This document shows positions 30,125 through 38,210 of a stretch of DNA of 64,000 nucleotides, piece by piece. Below the pieces are notes generated by a model that saw nothing but the letters and a program-made list of their open reading frames with translations, was not told where the DNA came from and did no database searches. The stretch comes from Variovorax guangxiensis (GTDB taxonomy: Bacteria > Pseudomonadota > Gammaproteobacteria > Burkholderiales > Burkholderiaceae_C): assembly GCF_003952165.1 (NCBI RefSeq), contig NZ_RXFT01000008.1, positions 248,001 to 312,000 on the forward strand. The letters are read 5' to 3'. A program made the position numbers and the translations under genes. The stretch's first letter is position 1; every line of letters begins with the position of its first letter.

Positions 30125-30508
30125 ATGCAGATCTTCCCTGACTACATTTCCAAATTGAACTACTGCTTGCACGTCATGAGCGATGACGAGCTGGATGATT
30201 TCTATATCAACGATGGTGGCTGCCGCGCCAATCTGCTTGATGTGATGAAGGCCGACTTCGAGCATTTCGGACCGGAGAGCCAACAGCGAGTACTGGATGC
30301 TATTGAGTTCATTCTGTCATCGGGCAATATCGAAAAATACTGGCGCGCCGTGGTGCCTCATGAGGTGCCTCTAGATGAAGTGGAAGACAAACCGGGCTAC
30401 TTGCGATCGCTCTACGAAAAGCTGACGGGGCGTTTGCTGTCGCCAAGAGGCTTTGGGTCTGATGTGGAAATAGTCTATGGGCGTCACAGCATTGACACTC
30501 GCCTTTAA
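30125..30508 (+). CDS. Orphan immunity-like protein
   Basis: 127 residues, acidic N-terminal half (MSDDELDDFYINDGG), then ANLLDVMKADFEHFGPESQQ and a basic end. The start ATG 30125 follows the stop of a toxin remnant by two bases; no clear ribosome site is seen, so it may once have been translationally coupled to that toxin. Sequence around YWRAVVPHEVPLDEVEDKPG is unfamiliar to me. An orphan immunity role is inferred from position only. Confidence 0.6.
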   Translation: MQIFPDYISKLNYCLHVMSDDELDDFYINDGGCRANLLDVMKADFEHFGPESQQRVLDAIEFILSSGNIEKYWRAVVPHEVPLDEVEDKPGYLRSLYEKLTGRLLSPRGFGSDVEIVYGRHSIDTRL

Positions 30509-30543
30509 TCGGGCAGCCGCTACAGGTGAGAGAAGCGATGCAT

Positions 30544-30577
30544 CTGATCGAGCGTAGCCGCAACGGCGAGGAGACGG
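30544..30577 (+). pseudogene. 34-bp rhs repeat fragment
   Basis: This stretch matches 31 of 34 bases of the rhs gene at about 27179-27212 (codons for LIERSRNGEKT). It lies just upstream of the next small immunity-like gene and marks another past recombination breakpoint. Confidence 0.6.
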
Positions 30578-30599
30578 AAAATTTACCCGAGGAATGTGT

Positions 30600-30878
30600 A
30601 TGACTGGACTTAAGGAGGTTTGGGTTTTCAGTGGGGTGAACGCAAAATTCCCTGCAGCGGTTTTTGATGTCAAGGAAGATGCTTTGGGTTGGATAAAAAA
30701 GAATAGATTAACTGGTGTTTTGACTAAATATCCAGTGGGAATTTCGGTTTATGAGTGGGCGATTGAAATCGGCAATTTCAAAGTGAGGTCAGGGAGGGAT
30801 TCGACCCCTGAGTTCATTGGAAAATTTTCGAGTGCAGCGCAAGAGCATATGCATTTCGAAGATGGAAATTTCGATTGA
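30600..30878 (+). CDS. DUF7710-type small protein, probable orphan immunity protein
   Basis: 92 residues from ATG 30600, six bases after GAGGA. The sequence pattern KEVWVFSGVNAKFPAAVF, AGW-like DALGWIKKNRLTGVL, TKYPVGISVYEWAI and FSSAAQEHMHFEDGNF matches the small DUF7710 family as I remember it; members occur singly and near polymorphic toxin loci. Function is not established. Flanking rhs fragments on both sides support an immunity or immunity-derived role here. Confidence 0.65.
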   Translation: MTGLKEVWVFSGVNAKFPAAVFDVKEDALGWIKKNRLTGVLTKYPVGISVYEWAIEIGNFKVRSGRDSTPEFIGKFSSAAQEHMHFEDGNFD

Positions 30879-31125
30879 TTTTTTGCGCGGAATCCGTTCA
30901 ATTGAATTGATCCAACTGGCTTTGACCGACAACCGGTTAACCGGCGTGCAGAGAGAATCTGGTAGGGCAGATTTTCGAAAGCTATTCCGCTCAGGACTGG
31001 TGTCGGAATAAAACGAAGGGACCGCACTGCAGCCGACATCAGTATTGCGACCGGCTGTCAGGCCGACTTGTTTCTATCGACCTCCGGCCGCACCGGCACC
31101 GCGAATGTGCGTGGCCGAAAGCGTC
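30879..31125. other. Spacer with a weak rhs border remnant
   Basis: At 30906-30923 the bases read IDPTGF, resembling the Rhs border WIDPLGL, but the Trp codon position is TGA and the match is short. The remainder, to the end of the GntR gene, shows no gene, terminator or RNA. GC rises again from about 31020, so the acquired AT-rich island ends here. Confidence 0.35.
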
Positions 31126-31833
31126 TCACCGCCGCGCGCGCGGCAGCGCCACCGGCGCCAGCGTGACCTTCAGCCGGCTGGTCGCATCCGGCTCGGCCGC
31201 AGCATCCACTTCCAACGCTCGTTCGACATTGCCGATGTGCTCCAGCATCAGCCGCCGCGCCCCGGCCGTGTCCCCGGCCTCCAGCGCCGCGACGATGGCG
31301 CCGTGCTCCGCGCACGACTGCCCGGCTTCATGCTTGGACTGGTAAAGCGTGGCCGCCAGCGTGGTGCGTGCCGTGAGGTCGCGCAGCACGTCGACCAGCA
31401 GCTGGTGCCCCATCTGCTCGGCCAGGCAGACGTGGAAGTCGGCCAGCAGGAAAGCGCGGGTGGCGGCGTCGGCGCCCTCGATGGCGCGTTGTTCGTCGGC
31501 GATGTGGTCGCGCAGCTTGCGGATCACCTTCGCGAGCGGCCGGCCTTCGCTGGCCTCGAGGATGCCGGCCTCGACGATGCGCCGGGCCGAGAAGGCGTCG
31601 CGCGCTTCCTCGGCCGAGGGCTCCACCACATACCAGCCGCGGCGCGACTGCACTTCGACGAAACCGCGTGCCTGCAGTTGCATCAGCGCCTCGCGCACCA
31701 TGGTGCGGCTTACCGAGAAGTTCTCCGCCAGCGCCTGCTCGCCCAGCCGTTCGCCCGGCGCGAGCTTCTGCGCGAGGATGGCCTCGACGACGCGTTCGGC
31801 GATGACGGTGGGGCTGACGTCGGGGGCGGGCAT
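31126..31833 (-). CDS. GntR-family regulator with FCD domain, linked to dctA
   Basis: 235 residues: N-terminal GntR wHTH (VIAERVVEAILAQKLAPGER, ENFSVSRTMVREALMQLQAR) and a C-terminal FCD all-helical effector domain with the metal-site style residues DFHVCLAE and EHGAIVAALEAGD. It lies 29 bp downstream of dctA on the same strand, so both are probably one transcript, and two strong palindromes precede dctA. The inferred role is a carboxylate-responsive repressor of its own operon. The last ~25 residues are an Ala/Arg-rich tail. Confidence 0.88.
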   Translation of the reverse strand: MPAPDVSPTVIAERVVEAILAQKLAPGERLGEQALAENFSVSRTMVREALMQLQARGFVEVQSRRGWYVVEPSAEEARDAFSARRIVEAGILEASEGRPLAKVIRKLRDHIADEQRAIEGADAATRAFLLADFHVCLAEQMGHQLLVDVLRDLTARTTLAATLYQSKHEAGQSCAEHGAIVAALEAGDTAGARRLMLEHIGNVERALEVDAAAEPDATSRLKVTLAPVALPRARR

Positions 31834-31862
31834 GTTGATGGTCCGGCTTCTTTCTCTATCAA

Positions 31863-33194
31863 TTAGTGTGCCGCGGTGTTTACCACGGGCCTGGCCCCGG
31901 ATTCGGCTTCGGCCAGCGGCTCGTCGTCGGGCGAATAGTTGCCGTCGAGCACCGCGTGGGCGCGTTCGCGGTCGATGTCGCCTTCCCAGGCGGCGATGGC
32001 GACGGTCGCCACGCAGTTGCCGATCAGGTTGCCCAGCGCGCGGGCGATGCCCATGAACCAGTCGACCGACAGCACCAGCACCAGCCCGATGGCGGGAATC
32101 GCCGGAATCGCGTGCAGCGTGGCCGCGAGCACCACGATGGCCGAGCCGGGCACGCCGTGGGCGCCCTTGGAGGTGACCAGCGCGATTGCCAGAATGGTCA
32201 GCAGGTCGGCCATCGAGATCGGCGTGTTGGTGGCCTGTGCGATGAACACGGCCGCCAGCGTGATGTAGATCGAGAAGGCGTCGAGGTTGAACGAGTAGCC
32301 CGTGGGAATCACCAGGCCCACCGTCGAATCGCGGATGCCCATGCGGCGCAGCTTGGCCATGACCTGCGGCAGCACGCTGTCGGAAGAGGTGGTCGCAAAA
32401 ACGATGGTGAGCTCCTCGCGCAGGTAGCGCAGCAGCTTGATCAGGCTGAAGCCCGACATGCGCATCACCAGCCCCAGCACCACGAACACGAAGACCAGCA
32501 CTGCGCCGTAGAAGAGCGCCACCAGCATGCCCAGTTGCTTGAGCGAGCCGATGCCGTATTGGCCCACCGTGAACGCGATGGCACCCAGCACGCCCAGCGG
32601 CGCCAGCTTGATGATGATGCCCATGATCTTGAAGAGCACCAGCGACGTTGCGTCGATCACCGCCGCCACCGGCTTGCCGCGATCGCCCAGCAGCGTGAGC
32701 GCGCAGCCGAAGAGCACCGCGAACAGCAGCACCTGCAGCACGTCGCCGGTGGCGAAGGCGTTCACCACCGTCGTCGGGATGAGCTTCATCAGGAACTCGA
32801 CCGTGCCGCCGCTCGTGAGCTTGTCGGCGTTCGAGGCATAGGCGCTCATCGCGGCCGGGTCGAGCTTCGACGGGTCGACGTTCATGCCCGTGCCCGGCTG
32901 GAACACGAAGGCCAGCACCAGGCCCATGGCCAGCGCGATGGTCGTCAGCACCTCGAAGTAGATGAGCGACTTCACGCCCACCCGGCCCACGCGCTTGAGG
33001 TCTCCCGCGCCGGCGATGCCATGCACCACCACGCAGAACACCAGCACCGGGATGATCATCTTGATCAGCTTGATGAACCCGTCACCGAGCGGCTTGAGCT
33101 TGACGGCGTACTCGGGAGCCAGCAGCCCCCCGAGCACGCCGAGCACCAGCGCGATGACCACCTGACCGAAAAGCGACTTGGCGAAGCGGGGCAT
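31863..33194 (-). CDS. dctA: C4-dicarboxylate:cation symporter DctA
   Basis: 443 residues of the dicarboxylate/amino acid:cation symporter family; imports succinate, fumarate, malate and related acids. Recognisable segments are FGQVVIALVLGVLGGLLAPE at the start, the re-entrant loop TTSSDSVLPQVMAKLRRMG (Ser-rich hairpin), and VIPTGYSFNLDAFSIYITLA with VTSKGAHGVPGSAIVVLA (substrate and cation sites). Full-length with no disruption. First gene of a dctA-gntR operon, with the paired palindromes about 45-85 bp upstream of its start as the likely control sites. Confidence 0.95.
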   Translation of the reverse strand: MPRFAKSLFGQVVIALVLGVLGGLLAPEYAVKLKPLGDGFIKLIKMIIPVLVFCVVVHGIAGAGDLKRVGRVGVKSLIYFEVLTTIALAMGLVLAFVFQPGTGMNVDPSKLDPAAMSAYASNADKLTSGGTVEFLMKLIPTTVVNAFATGDVLQVLLFAVLFGCALTLLGDRGKPVAAVIDATSLVLFKIMGIIIKLAPLGVLGAIAFTVGQYGIGSLKQLGMLVALFYGAVLVFVFVVLGLVMRMSGFSLIKLLRYLREELTIVFATTSSDSVLPQVMAKLRRMGIRDSTVGLVIPTGYSFNLDAFSIYITLAAVFIAQATNTPISMADLLTILAIALVTSKGAHGVPGSAIVVLAATLHAIPAIPAIGLVLVLSVDWFMGIARALGNLIGNCVATVAIAAWEGDIDRERAHAVLDGNYSPDDEPLAEAESGARPVVNTAAH

Positions 33195-33239
33195 GGGGTG
33201 TCTCCTGTCTGTCTACCTGCTGTTTGTCTTGCCTGGTTT

Positions 33240-33278
33240 TTGCATGCAAGCAATGCCATTTCTTGCATGCAAGAAATG
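33240..33278. promoter_or_regulatory. Twin TTGCATGCAA operators upstream of dctA
   Basis: TTGCATGCAA occurs at 33240-33249 and again at the centre of a 22-bp perfect palindrome at 33257-33278 (inner part TTCTTGCATGCAAGAA). Centres are 23 bp apart. The form fits operators of FCD-type GntR regulators, and such a gene is the next one in the operon. The sites lie upstream of the dctA start codon, where binding would block or control transcription initiation. Confidence 0.75.
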
Positions 33279-33380
33279 TAGGCAAGGTAGCAAGGAGCGC
33301 GTCAGAGGGTATTCCCGGGCACGGGACAGGCTGGCAGACGGGGACGTGGCCGGCAGCCGCGCCCGTTGTTGAACGCCAGG

Positions 33381-34160
33381 TCAGGCGGCGGGGGGCGGTG
33401 CCGCTTCTTCGGCTGCCTCGCGCGGCAGCTCGTACAGAAAATATGGCGGCTCGCCCGGCCGGCTGCGCAGCAGCAGCGGCCTCGCCACGTTGTAGACCGG
33501 CACGTCGTTGATGGTGCGCGCCTGCAGCGTGCCGCGGTGCGCGTGGCCGTGGAACACGGCATCCATCGGATAGCGCAGCAGCGGCTCTTCGAGCCGGCTG
33601 CTGCCGAGAAAAGGAAAGATCTCCACCGGCTCGCCCTGCACCGTGCCGACGATGGGCGAGTAATGCAGCAGCGCGATGCGGCGCCGGGTGCGCAACTTGG
33701 CGAGCGCCGACTCGAGCTTCATCGCTTCGTTCAGCGCTTCCTGCACGAAGAGCTTGATCGCCGGCTCGCCCCATGCGCCGAGCGAGCCGCGCCCGAAGCC
33801 GCCGCCGAAACCCTTGACTCCGGCGATGCCCACTCCCTCGATCTCGCAGATGGAACCGTCGAGCACGCGCACGCCGGCCTGGGCCAGCACCTCCACCACC
33901 TGCCCCGGTGTGCCGGATTCGAAATCGTGGTTGCCCAGCACGGCGACGATGGGAACGGACACGCCGCTCAGTTCCGCGGCGAGGATCCTGGCTTCCTCCG
34001 CGGTGCCATAGTCGGTGAGGTCGCCGCACAGAAGCAGCGCGTCGGCCTCGTCGGCGGCCTGCGCGAAGAAGCCGTGCAGCGAGCCTGCAGAGTCGCGATG
34101 AACATGGAGATCGCCCACCGCGGCGAAGCGGACGTGAGAAGAAGACTTGGGATGAGCCAT
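33381..34160 (-). CDS. Metallophosphoesterase family protein
   Basis: About 259 residues with the calcineurin-like phosphoesterase motifs in order: GDLHVHRD, GDLTDYG, GNHDFE, and near the end HYSPIVG and HGHAHRG. These supply the two-metal site. Many in-frame starts exist; ATG 34160 places the domain at the usual distance. It is divergent from the nucleotidyltransferase-like gene. The substrate (nucleotide, phosphoprotein or other phosphoester) is unknown. The C-terminal Glu/Ala/Pro-rich tail is without predicted structure. Confidence 0.88.
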   Translation of the reverse strand: MAHPKSSSHVRFAAVGDLHVHRDSAGSLHGFFAQAADEADALLLCGDLTDYGTAEEARILAAELSGVSVPIVAVLGNHDFESGTPGQVVEVLAQAGVRVLDGSICEIEGVGIAGVKGFGGGFGRGSLGAWGEPAIKLFVQEALNEAMKLESALAKLRTRRRIALLHYSPIVGTVQGEPVEIFPFLGSSRLEEPLLRYPMDAVFHGHAHRGTLQARTINDVPVYNVARPLLLRSRPGEPPYFLYELPREAAEEAAPPPAA

Positions 34161-34295
34161 GGCGATGCCAGCCTGCGCCAGCACGCGATGCATGCTCATC
34201 GGCCCCATCCCGCTGCGCCTGTAGGTGCCGGCCGACGTTCGATGGGGCCGTTCGCGCCGGGCCCGGGTTCGCTCGCGGTACCTACGCTGCCCGAC

Positions 34296-35198
34296 ATGGA
34301 TCACCCGGCCGTTGCAGTTGCCGCAGCAGCAGTTGCTGCTCCCGCTCTCGCGCCTTCGCTCGAGGAGGAGGTCGATCCCCGCGTGGCCGACTTCTACCGG
34401 CGGACCTTGCGCGCGCTTGCCAGCGCCGGAATTCCCTTTCTGGTGGGCGGCACTTTCGCCCAGGCCTGCTACACGGGCATCCGCCGCCCGACCAAGGATC
34501 TGGACCTCTTCATCCGGCGCGAGGACTACGAGCGCATCGCGCAGCTATTGCTGCAGAAGTACGGCTGGCGCGCCGAGATGCGCCACCCGCACTGGCTGGC
34601 CAAGGTGCACGACGGCCGCGAGTTCATCGACCTGATCTTCAATTCGGGCAACGGCCTGTTCCCGGTGGACGAGCGCTGGTTCAGGGGCAACTGCAGTGCC
34701 GATGTCCTGGGCGTGCCGGTGCTCGTTGCCAATGCCGAGGACTGCGTGCTGTCCAAGGCTTTCATCATGGAGCGCGAGCGCTTCGACGGAGGCGACATCG
34801 CCCACCTGATGCTCGCGTGCGCGGAGCGCCTCGACTGGGCCGGCCTGCTGGAGCGCTTCGGCGTGCACTGGCGGGTGCTGATGGCCCACGTGACGCTGTT
34901 CGGCTACATCTATCCCGGCGAGCGCCACCGCATTCCCGCATGGCTGGTCGCCCGCCTGATCGGCCGCCTCGCCGACGAGATGCGCGAGGCGCCGCATCCG
35001 GAAGACCACGTCTGCGCCGGCACCCTGCTCTCGCGCGAGCAGTACCTGCCCGACGTGCGCCAGATGGGCTACGTGGACATGCGCCTCACCCCGGCCAGCG
35101 GCATGACGCAGGAGGACGTGGCGGCGTGGACCGAGGACATCCAGGCGAAGAAACCGAAGGACGAGGCGAAGGACGATTCGAAGGACGAGGGCGAATGA
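34296..35198 (+). CDS. Nucleotidyltransferase-fold protein
   Basis: About 300 residues. Residues ~45-75 hold a minimal nucleotidyltransferase pattern, FLVGGTFAQACYTGIRRPTK followed by DLDLFIRRED: the G-G and D-x-D elements of the pol-beta-like fold. RHPHWLAKVH and FIDLIFNSGNG follow. The last 35 residues are a charged Lys/Asp tail (KKPKDEAKDDSKDEGE). ATG 34296 is preferred; the frame is open far upstream but that part is antisense to the phosphoesterase gene. Members of this broad group include antibiotic-modifying enzymes and toxins of toxin-antitoxin pairs; nothing here decides between them. Confidence 0.78.
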   Translation: MDHPAVAVAAAAVAAPALAPSLEEEVDPRVADFYRRTLRALASAGIPFLVGGTFAQACYTGIRRPTKDLDLFIRREDYERIAQLLLQKYGWRAEMRHPHWLAKVHDGREFIDLIFNSGNGLFPVDERWFRGNCSADVLGVPVLVANAEDCVLSKAFIMERERFDGGDIAHLMLACAERLDWAGLLERFGVHWRVLMAHVTLFGYIYPGERHRIPAWLVARLIGRLADEMREAPHPEDHVCAGTLLSREQYLPDVRQMGYVDMRLTPASGMTQEDVAAWTEDIQAKKPKDEAKDDSKDEGE

Positions 35199-35204
35199 CG
35201 CCGC

Positions 35205-35642
35205 TCAGGCGTCGACGTCGATCAGCGCCAGCCCCGTTTCGCGGTCGCAGGTCTTGCGCAGGTAGCCTGGCGATTCGACCAGCAGCACCTCCAGCGTGGG
35301 CTGCACCGTGGCCTGCAGCACGTGGCCGCCGATGGTGCTGCCGCCGCGCCGCCCCAGCACCGCATGCGCGTGCACCTTGGGCCGGTCGCCATCCAGTGCG
35401 ATGTCGCCGTTGAGCGAAAGCACCTCGACCTGTTCATCGACCGGAATGCGCTCGTAGTCCTTGCGCTCCCAGTCGAAATACCCGAGTTCGGCGGACCGCA
35501 GCGCGCCGATGGCGCTGAAGCGGCTGGCGGTCAGTGCGTGCTCTTTCGCGAATCTCTCGAGGATGGGGATGACGTCGTCGCCCTTTTCGAACACGAGAGC
35601 GATGGTCCGCTCGGGCTGCTTGTTGAGAATCTTGAACTTCAT
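35205..35642 (-). CDS. PPC/DUF296 domain protein
   Basis: 145 residues covering one PPC (DUF296) domain: ALVFEKGDDVIPILERFAKE, the ASRFSAIGALRSAELGYFDW segment, and the metal-binding-like motif KVHAHAVLGRRGGSTIGGHV. In plants the domain is fused to AT-hook DNA-binding segments; bacterial stand-alone members form trimers of unknown role. ATG 35642 opens a canonical N-terminus. It is convergent with the nucleotidyltransferase-like gene and begins a run of small minus-strand genes. Confidence 0.88.
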   Translation of the reverse strand: MKFKILNKQPERTIALVFEKGDDVIPILERFAKEHALTASRFSAIGALRSAELGYFDWERKDYERIPVDEQVEVLSLNGDIALDGDRPKVHAHAVLGRRGGSTIGGHVLQATVQPTLEVLLVESPGYLRKTCDRETGLALIDVDA

Positions 35643-35672
35643 CTGCGGGAGCTCCTGTGGACGTGACTTGCT

Positions 35673-36011
35673 TCACCGCCTGCAATCCTCGGTGGACCCC
35701 TTGCATGGGCGGTCCGCGCGTGACCGCGGGGGAGGGCCGGCGCGGGGCTTGGTGCGATCGCGCTCGCCCGGCACGGCATCCGCGGGCGGCTTCTCGATCA
35801 GGCCCTGGTCTCTGTGCGGCGGAGCGGGCTTCACCAGCCGCGGATCGCCGTTGCCGGGCGGCTTCACGATGATTGCCGGGTCTGCGCCGGGCTGAGCTTC
35901 GCCGGTGCCGGCCGGCGGCCGCTGCCCTGCCGCGGGCTGCGCGGCGGCCGGTCCGGCGCACAGCATCAGGGCGCCGGCCACCAGCATGGACTTCGTTGTC
36001 AGGGAAGTCAT
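35673..36011 (-). CDS. Small secreted Pro-rich protein of unknown function
   Basis: About 112 residues from ATG 36011. A signal peptide (KSMLVAGALMLCAGPAAAQ) is followed by a disordered Pro/Gly/Arg-rich chain with loosely repeated words: IIVKPPGNGDPRLVKPAPPH and GLIEKPPADAVPG. Unpaired Cys near the C-terminus (RPCKGSTEDC) could form a disulfide. No family is recognised. It may follow the CBS gene in one transcript (30 bp gap). Confidence 0.65.
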   Translation of the reverse strand: MTSLTTKSMLVAGALMLCAGPAAAQPAAGQRPPAGTGEAQPGADPAIIVKPPGNGDPRLVKPAPPHRDQGLIEKPPADAVPGERDRTKPRAGPPPRSRADRPCKGSTEDCRR

Positions 36012-36041
36012 CGAAGCCAGCCTGGAACCGGACTGCGGCAC

Positions 36042-36467
36042 TCAGGCCGGCACCGGCTGCGAAATGCCGCAGAGCGCTTCGGTGGCCGGTTTGGTCTTGC
36101 GCTCCTTCACCGCCACGTCGGCGAGCGCGAGGATGCCGACGAGCCGCTTGTCCCGATCGACGATCGGAAGGCGCCTGATCTGGTGCTCGGCCATGATCTG
36201 CGCCGCGTGGTCGACCGCGTCGTCCTCGTAGGCCCAACGGATGCCGTCGGACATCACGTCGCGCACCTTGGTGTTGCCGTCATGGCCCTCGGCCACGCCA
36301 CGGATGGCGATGTCGCGGTCGGAGATCGCGCCGACCATGCGGTCGTTCTCGCCCACCGGCATCATCCCGAAGTCGCCGTCGCGCATGCGCTTCGCTGCTT
36401 CGGCGATGGTCGCATCGGGGCTGATGACCTCGACGTCGCGGGTCATCACATCGTTGATCTTTCGCAT
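36042..36467 (-). CDS. Tandem CBS-domain protein
   Basis: 141 residues made of two CBS motifs: MTRDVEVISPDATIAEAAKR with GAISDRDIAIR, and VMSDGIRWAYEDDAVDHAAQ with LPIVDRDKRLVGILALAD. Stand-alone CBS pairs bind adenine nucleotides and act as energy or redox sensors, or as partners for other proteins. ATG 36467 has a GGAAA-type site. Its neighbours are small envelope or stress-type proteins, suggesting a general stress role. The partner is unknown. Confidence 0.9.
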   Translation of the reverse strand: MRKINDVMTRDVEVISPDATIAEAAKRMRDGDFGMMPVGENDRMVGAISDRDIAIRGVAEGHDGNTKVRDVMSDGIRWAYEDDAVDHAAQIMAEHQIRRLPIVDRDKRLVGILALADVAVKERKTKPATEALCGISQPVPA

Positions 36468-36536
36468 CTGGAAATCCTTTTCTGAAACGGGCAGCCATGG
36501 CTCGCCGCCGGCAAGCTGGCTGCTGGAGAAACCGGG

Positions 36537-36749
36537 CTATCTGCCCCGGGGAGTTCCGGGAGCCGTTTCGCCCGGTGCGGTCGGCGCAGTGGGTGTGGCC
36601 GGCAGTTCCACCGGAACCTCGAAGCGCTTCTGGAGCACGTGGAAGTAGGCGAGCGCGCCCAACAGCGCGATCACCGCCGCCACGATGCCCCACGCGAAGA
36701 CGCGGCGTTCTTCGCGTTCGGCACCCGGCGGCCGCTGTTCTTCCTTCAT
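36537..36749 (-). CDS. Small single-pass membrane protein
   Basis: 70 residues: a charged N-terminus (KEEQRPPGAEREERR), one membrane helix (VFAWGIVAAVIALLGALAYF), and a Pro/Thr-rich tail (ELPATPTAPTAPGETAPG). Probably type II or N-in topology by the positive-inside rule. No family known. It lies in the same direction as the flanking small genes. Confidence 0.6.
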   Translation of the reverse strand: MKEEQRPPGAEREERRVFAWGIVAAVIALLGALAYFHVLQKRFEVPVELPATPTAPTAPGETAPGTPRGR

Positions 36750-36783
36750 GCCCGGCGGAACTGCTGTCGCTGCGCTGCGGGCG

Positions 36784-37215
36784 CTACTTCTTCATGGCCT
36801 TGACTTCGGCCTTGCCCTTGTCCTCGTCGGCCTTGGCCTGCTTCATGCACGCGGACTTGGCGTCGCCCTTCTGGTCGTCGCACTTTTCCTTGGCGATGCT
36901 GTAGGCCACCTCGACCTTGGCCTCGGCCACCTTGCGGGCGCCGCTGTCGCTGGGCCTGACCTTCTGGTCGAGTTCGGCCTTGGCGATCTTTTCCTTGCCC
37001 TTGGCTTCTTCCACGCAGACGTCCTTTGCGTTGTCCTTCATGGCATCGCAGGCTGCGCGGTCGGCCTTGTAGTCGGCTGCGATCTTGTCGCGGCCGGCCT
37101 TGAGTTCGGCGACCGCCGGATCGGCCGCGGGTGCCGTGGGTGCGTTCATCTGCGCATGGGCCGAAAGCGCCGTGAGGCAGGATGCGGCAATGCAGCTGTA
37201 GATGAGTTTGTTCAT
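36784..37215 (-). CDS. Secreted Lys/Asp/Ala-rich periplasmic protein
   Basis: 143 residues. ATG 37215 sits six bases after AAGGAG. A signal peptide (KLIYSCIAASCLTALSAHAQ) is followed by a helical, highly charged chain with repeated Cys-containing units: DYKADRAACDAMKDNAKDVC, IAKEKCDDQKGDAKSAC and MKQAKADEDKGKAEVKAMKK. Spaced Cys pairs suggest internal disulfides. The same style occurs in the 118-residue protein at 38207-38563 (IKKCDDLRSAAERSACAAQA), so the two are likely paralogues. Function unknown; a periplasmic stress or metal-buffering role is only a guess. Confidence 0.75.
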   Translation of the reverse strand: MNKLIYSCIAASCLTALSAHAQMNAPTAPAADPAVAELKAGRDKIAADYKADRAACDAMKDNAKDVCVEEAKGKEKIAKAELDQKVRPSDSGARKVAEAKVEVAYSIAKEKCDDQKGDAKSACMKQAKADEDKGKAEVKAMKK

Positions 37216-37513
37216 GTCCATCTCCTTGGAACGCCGGCGCTCGTTGCACACAGGATGGAACCGGGAAAAGGATCGGAAAAGGATCGGATAGCTGGTTCAC
37301 CCGGTTCGGGTTGTCCGGCGCATGAAATCCAGACTAGAAAGCACCGAGGATGAGTCGATAGGACGCTGGGCGATGCGCCCGTCAGTGCATGCTGACGCGC
37401 GATGCGGTGACGGACTGTTCTCACGCCGATGCGCTGCGCCTTCCGACCGGCTGCGCTCGTGCGCCGTTCAACATCCGGACAGGGGAAAAACCCGGGACCA
37501 GGAAAGGACCCCC

Positions 37514-37801
37514 ATGCAGATGCTCCGGATTTCGAGCGAGCGGCGCGCCCGCCTGCTGGCGGATGGCCTCCTGGCCATCAACGCCAGGAGCCAGGAAGTG
37601 CTCCACGGCCTCACCTTCGAGGAATCGCAGTTCCTGATCGACTTCGACGACGACGATGGGGCAGCGGACGACGATCCGTCGCAGGAGCGGCGCAGCGAAC
37701 TCTCGCTGCGGCACGAGCAGGCGCGGCTGCGGATCGCGACAGCCGACGACGAAAGCAGCGCCGACGAGGAGCAGCGGCCGAGAGCTGCGACGAAGTTCTA
37801 G
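37514..37801 (+). CDS. Small acidic cytoplasmic protein of unknown function
   Basis: 95 residues from ATG 37514 with AAGGA upstream. The first half is basic and helical (RRARLLADGLLAINARSQEV), the middle is strongly acidic (FLIDFDDDDGAADDDPSQER), and the end is again charged. It resembles no family I know. The 298 bp upstream (37216-37513) contains only the divergent promoter area, including a tandem AAAAGGATCGG pair near 37266-37287. Confidence 0.6.
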   Translation: MQMLRISSERRARLLADGLLAINARSQEVLHGLTFEESQFLIDFDDDDGAADDDPSQERRSELSLRHEQARLRIATADDESSADEEQRPRAATKF

Positions 37802-37820
37802 CTCTGGACGTGCAGGGCGC

Positions 37821-38210
37821 TCATGCGCCGGACCCGACCCGCACGTGGATCTCGGGGAACTTGTCGTCGTAGAACGCGAGCCTCGCCTTCAGGCCCTGGT
37901 GCTCATCGTACGGGTCTTCGTAGCTCCACACCGCGTCCTCCAGCCGTCTCTCGCCGAGATTCAGGCTGTAGTAGTGCGCCGTTCCCTTGAACGGGCACTC
38001 GGTGGTGGTCTGCGAGCGCGCCAGCTTCTCCATCCGCACGTCGGAGCGCGGGAAGTAGTAGCGGGCGGGAGCGTGGTCTTCGTCCACCCTCACGACATTG
38101 TTGGACGTGGCGATGACCACGCCTTCGGCCTCGACTTCCACGGGTTGCTGCAGCCGCGTTTCACGGACCTGGTGGCCGGGATGTTTCCGGTGACCGGGGG
38201 ATTTGCTCAT
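37821..38210 (-). CDS. DUF427 domain protein
   Basis: 129 residues of the DUF427 family: VEVEAEGVVIATSNNVVRVD, the segment ARYYFPRSDVRMEKLARS, CPFKGTAHYYSL and VWSYEDPYDE. The family adopts a small beta-tent-like fold and is widespread but uncharacterised. Its ATG (38210) overlaps the upstream gene stop by 4 bp (ATGA), so the pair is translationally coupled. Confidence 0.9.
   Translation of the reverse strand: MSKSPGHRKHPGHQVRETRLQQPVEVEAEGVVIATSNNVVRVDEDHAPARYYFPRSDVRMEKLARSQTTTECPFKGTAHYYSLNLGERRLEDAVWSYEDPYDEHQGLKARLAFYDDKFPEIHVRVGSGA

Noticed and set aside
28660..30925. Rhs fragments considered as an insertion sequence or prophage remnant
   Set aside because: No transposase, integrase, terminal inverted repeats or target duplication; homology is to the adjacent rhs gene.
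33366..34295. N-terminal extension of the nucleotidyltransferase-like frame
   Set aside because: It lies antisense to the phosphoesterase gene and lacks domain sequence; ATG 34296 is used instead.
37266..37287. Tandem AAAAGGATCGG pair
   Set aside because: Two short copies only; no evidence for function.
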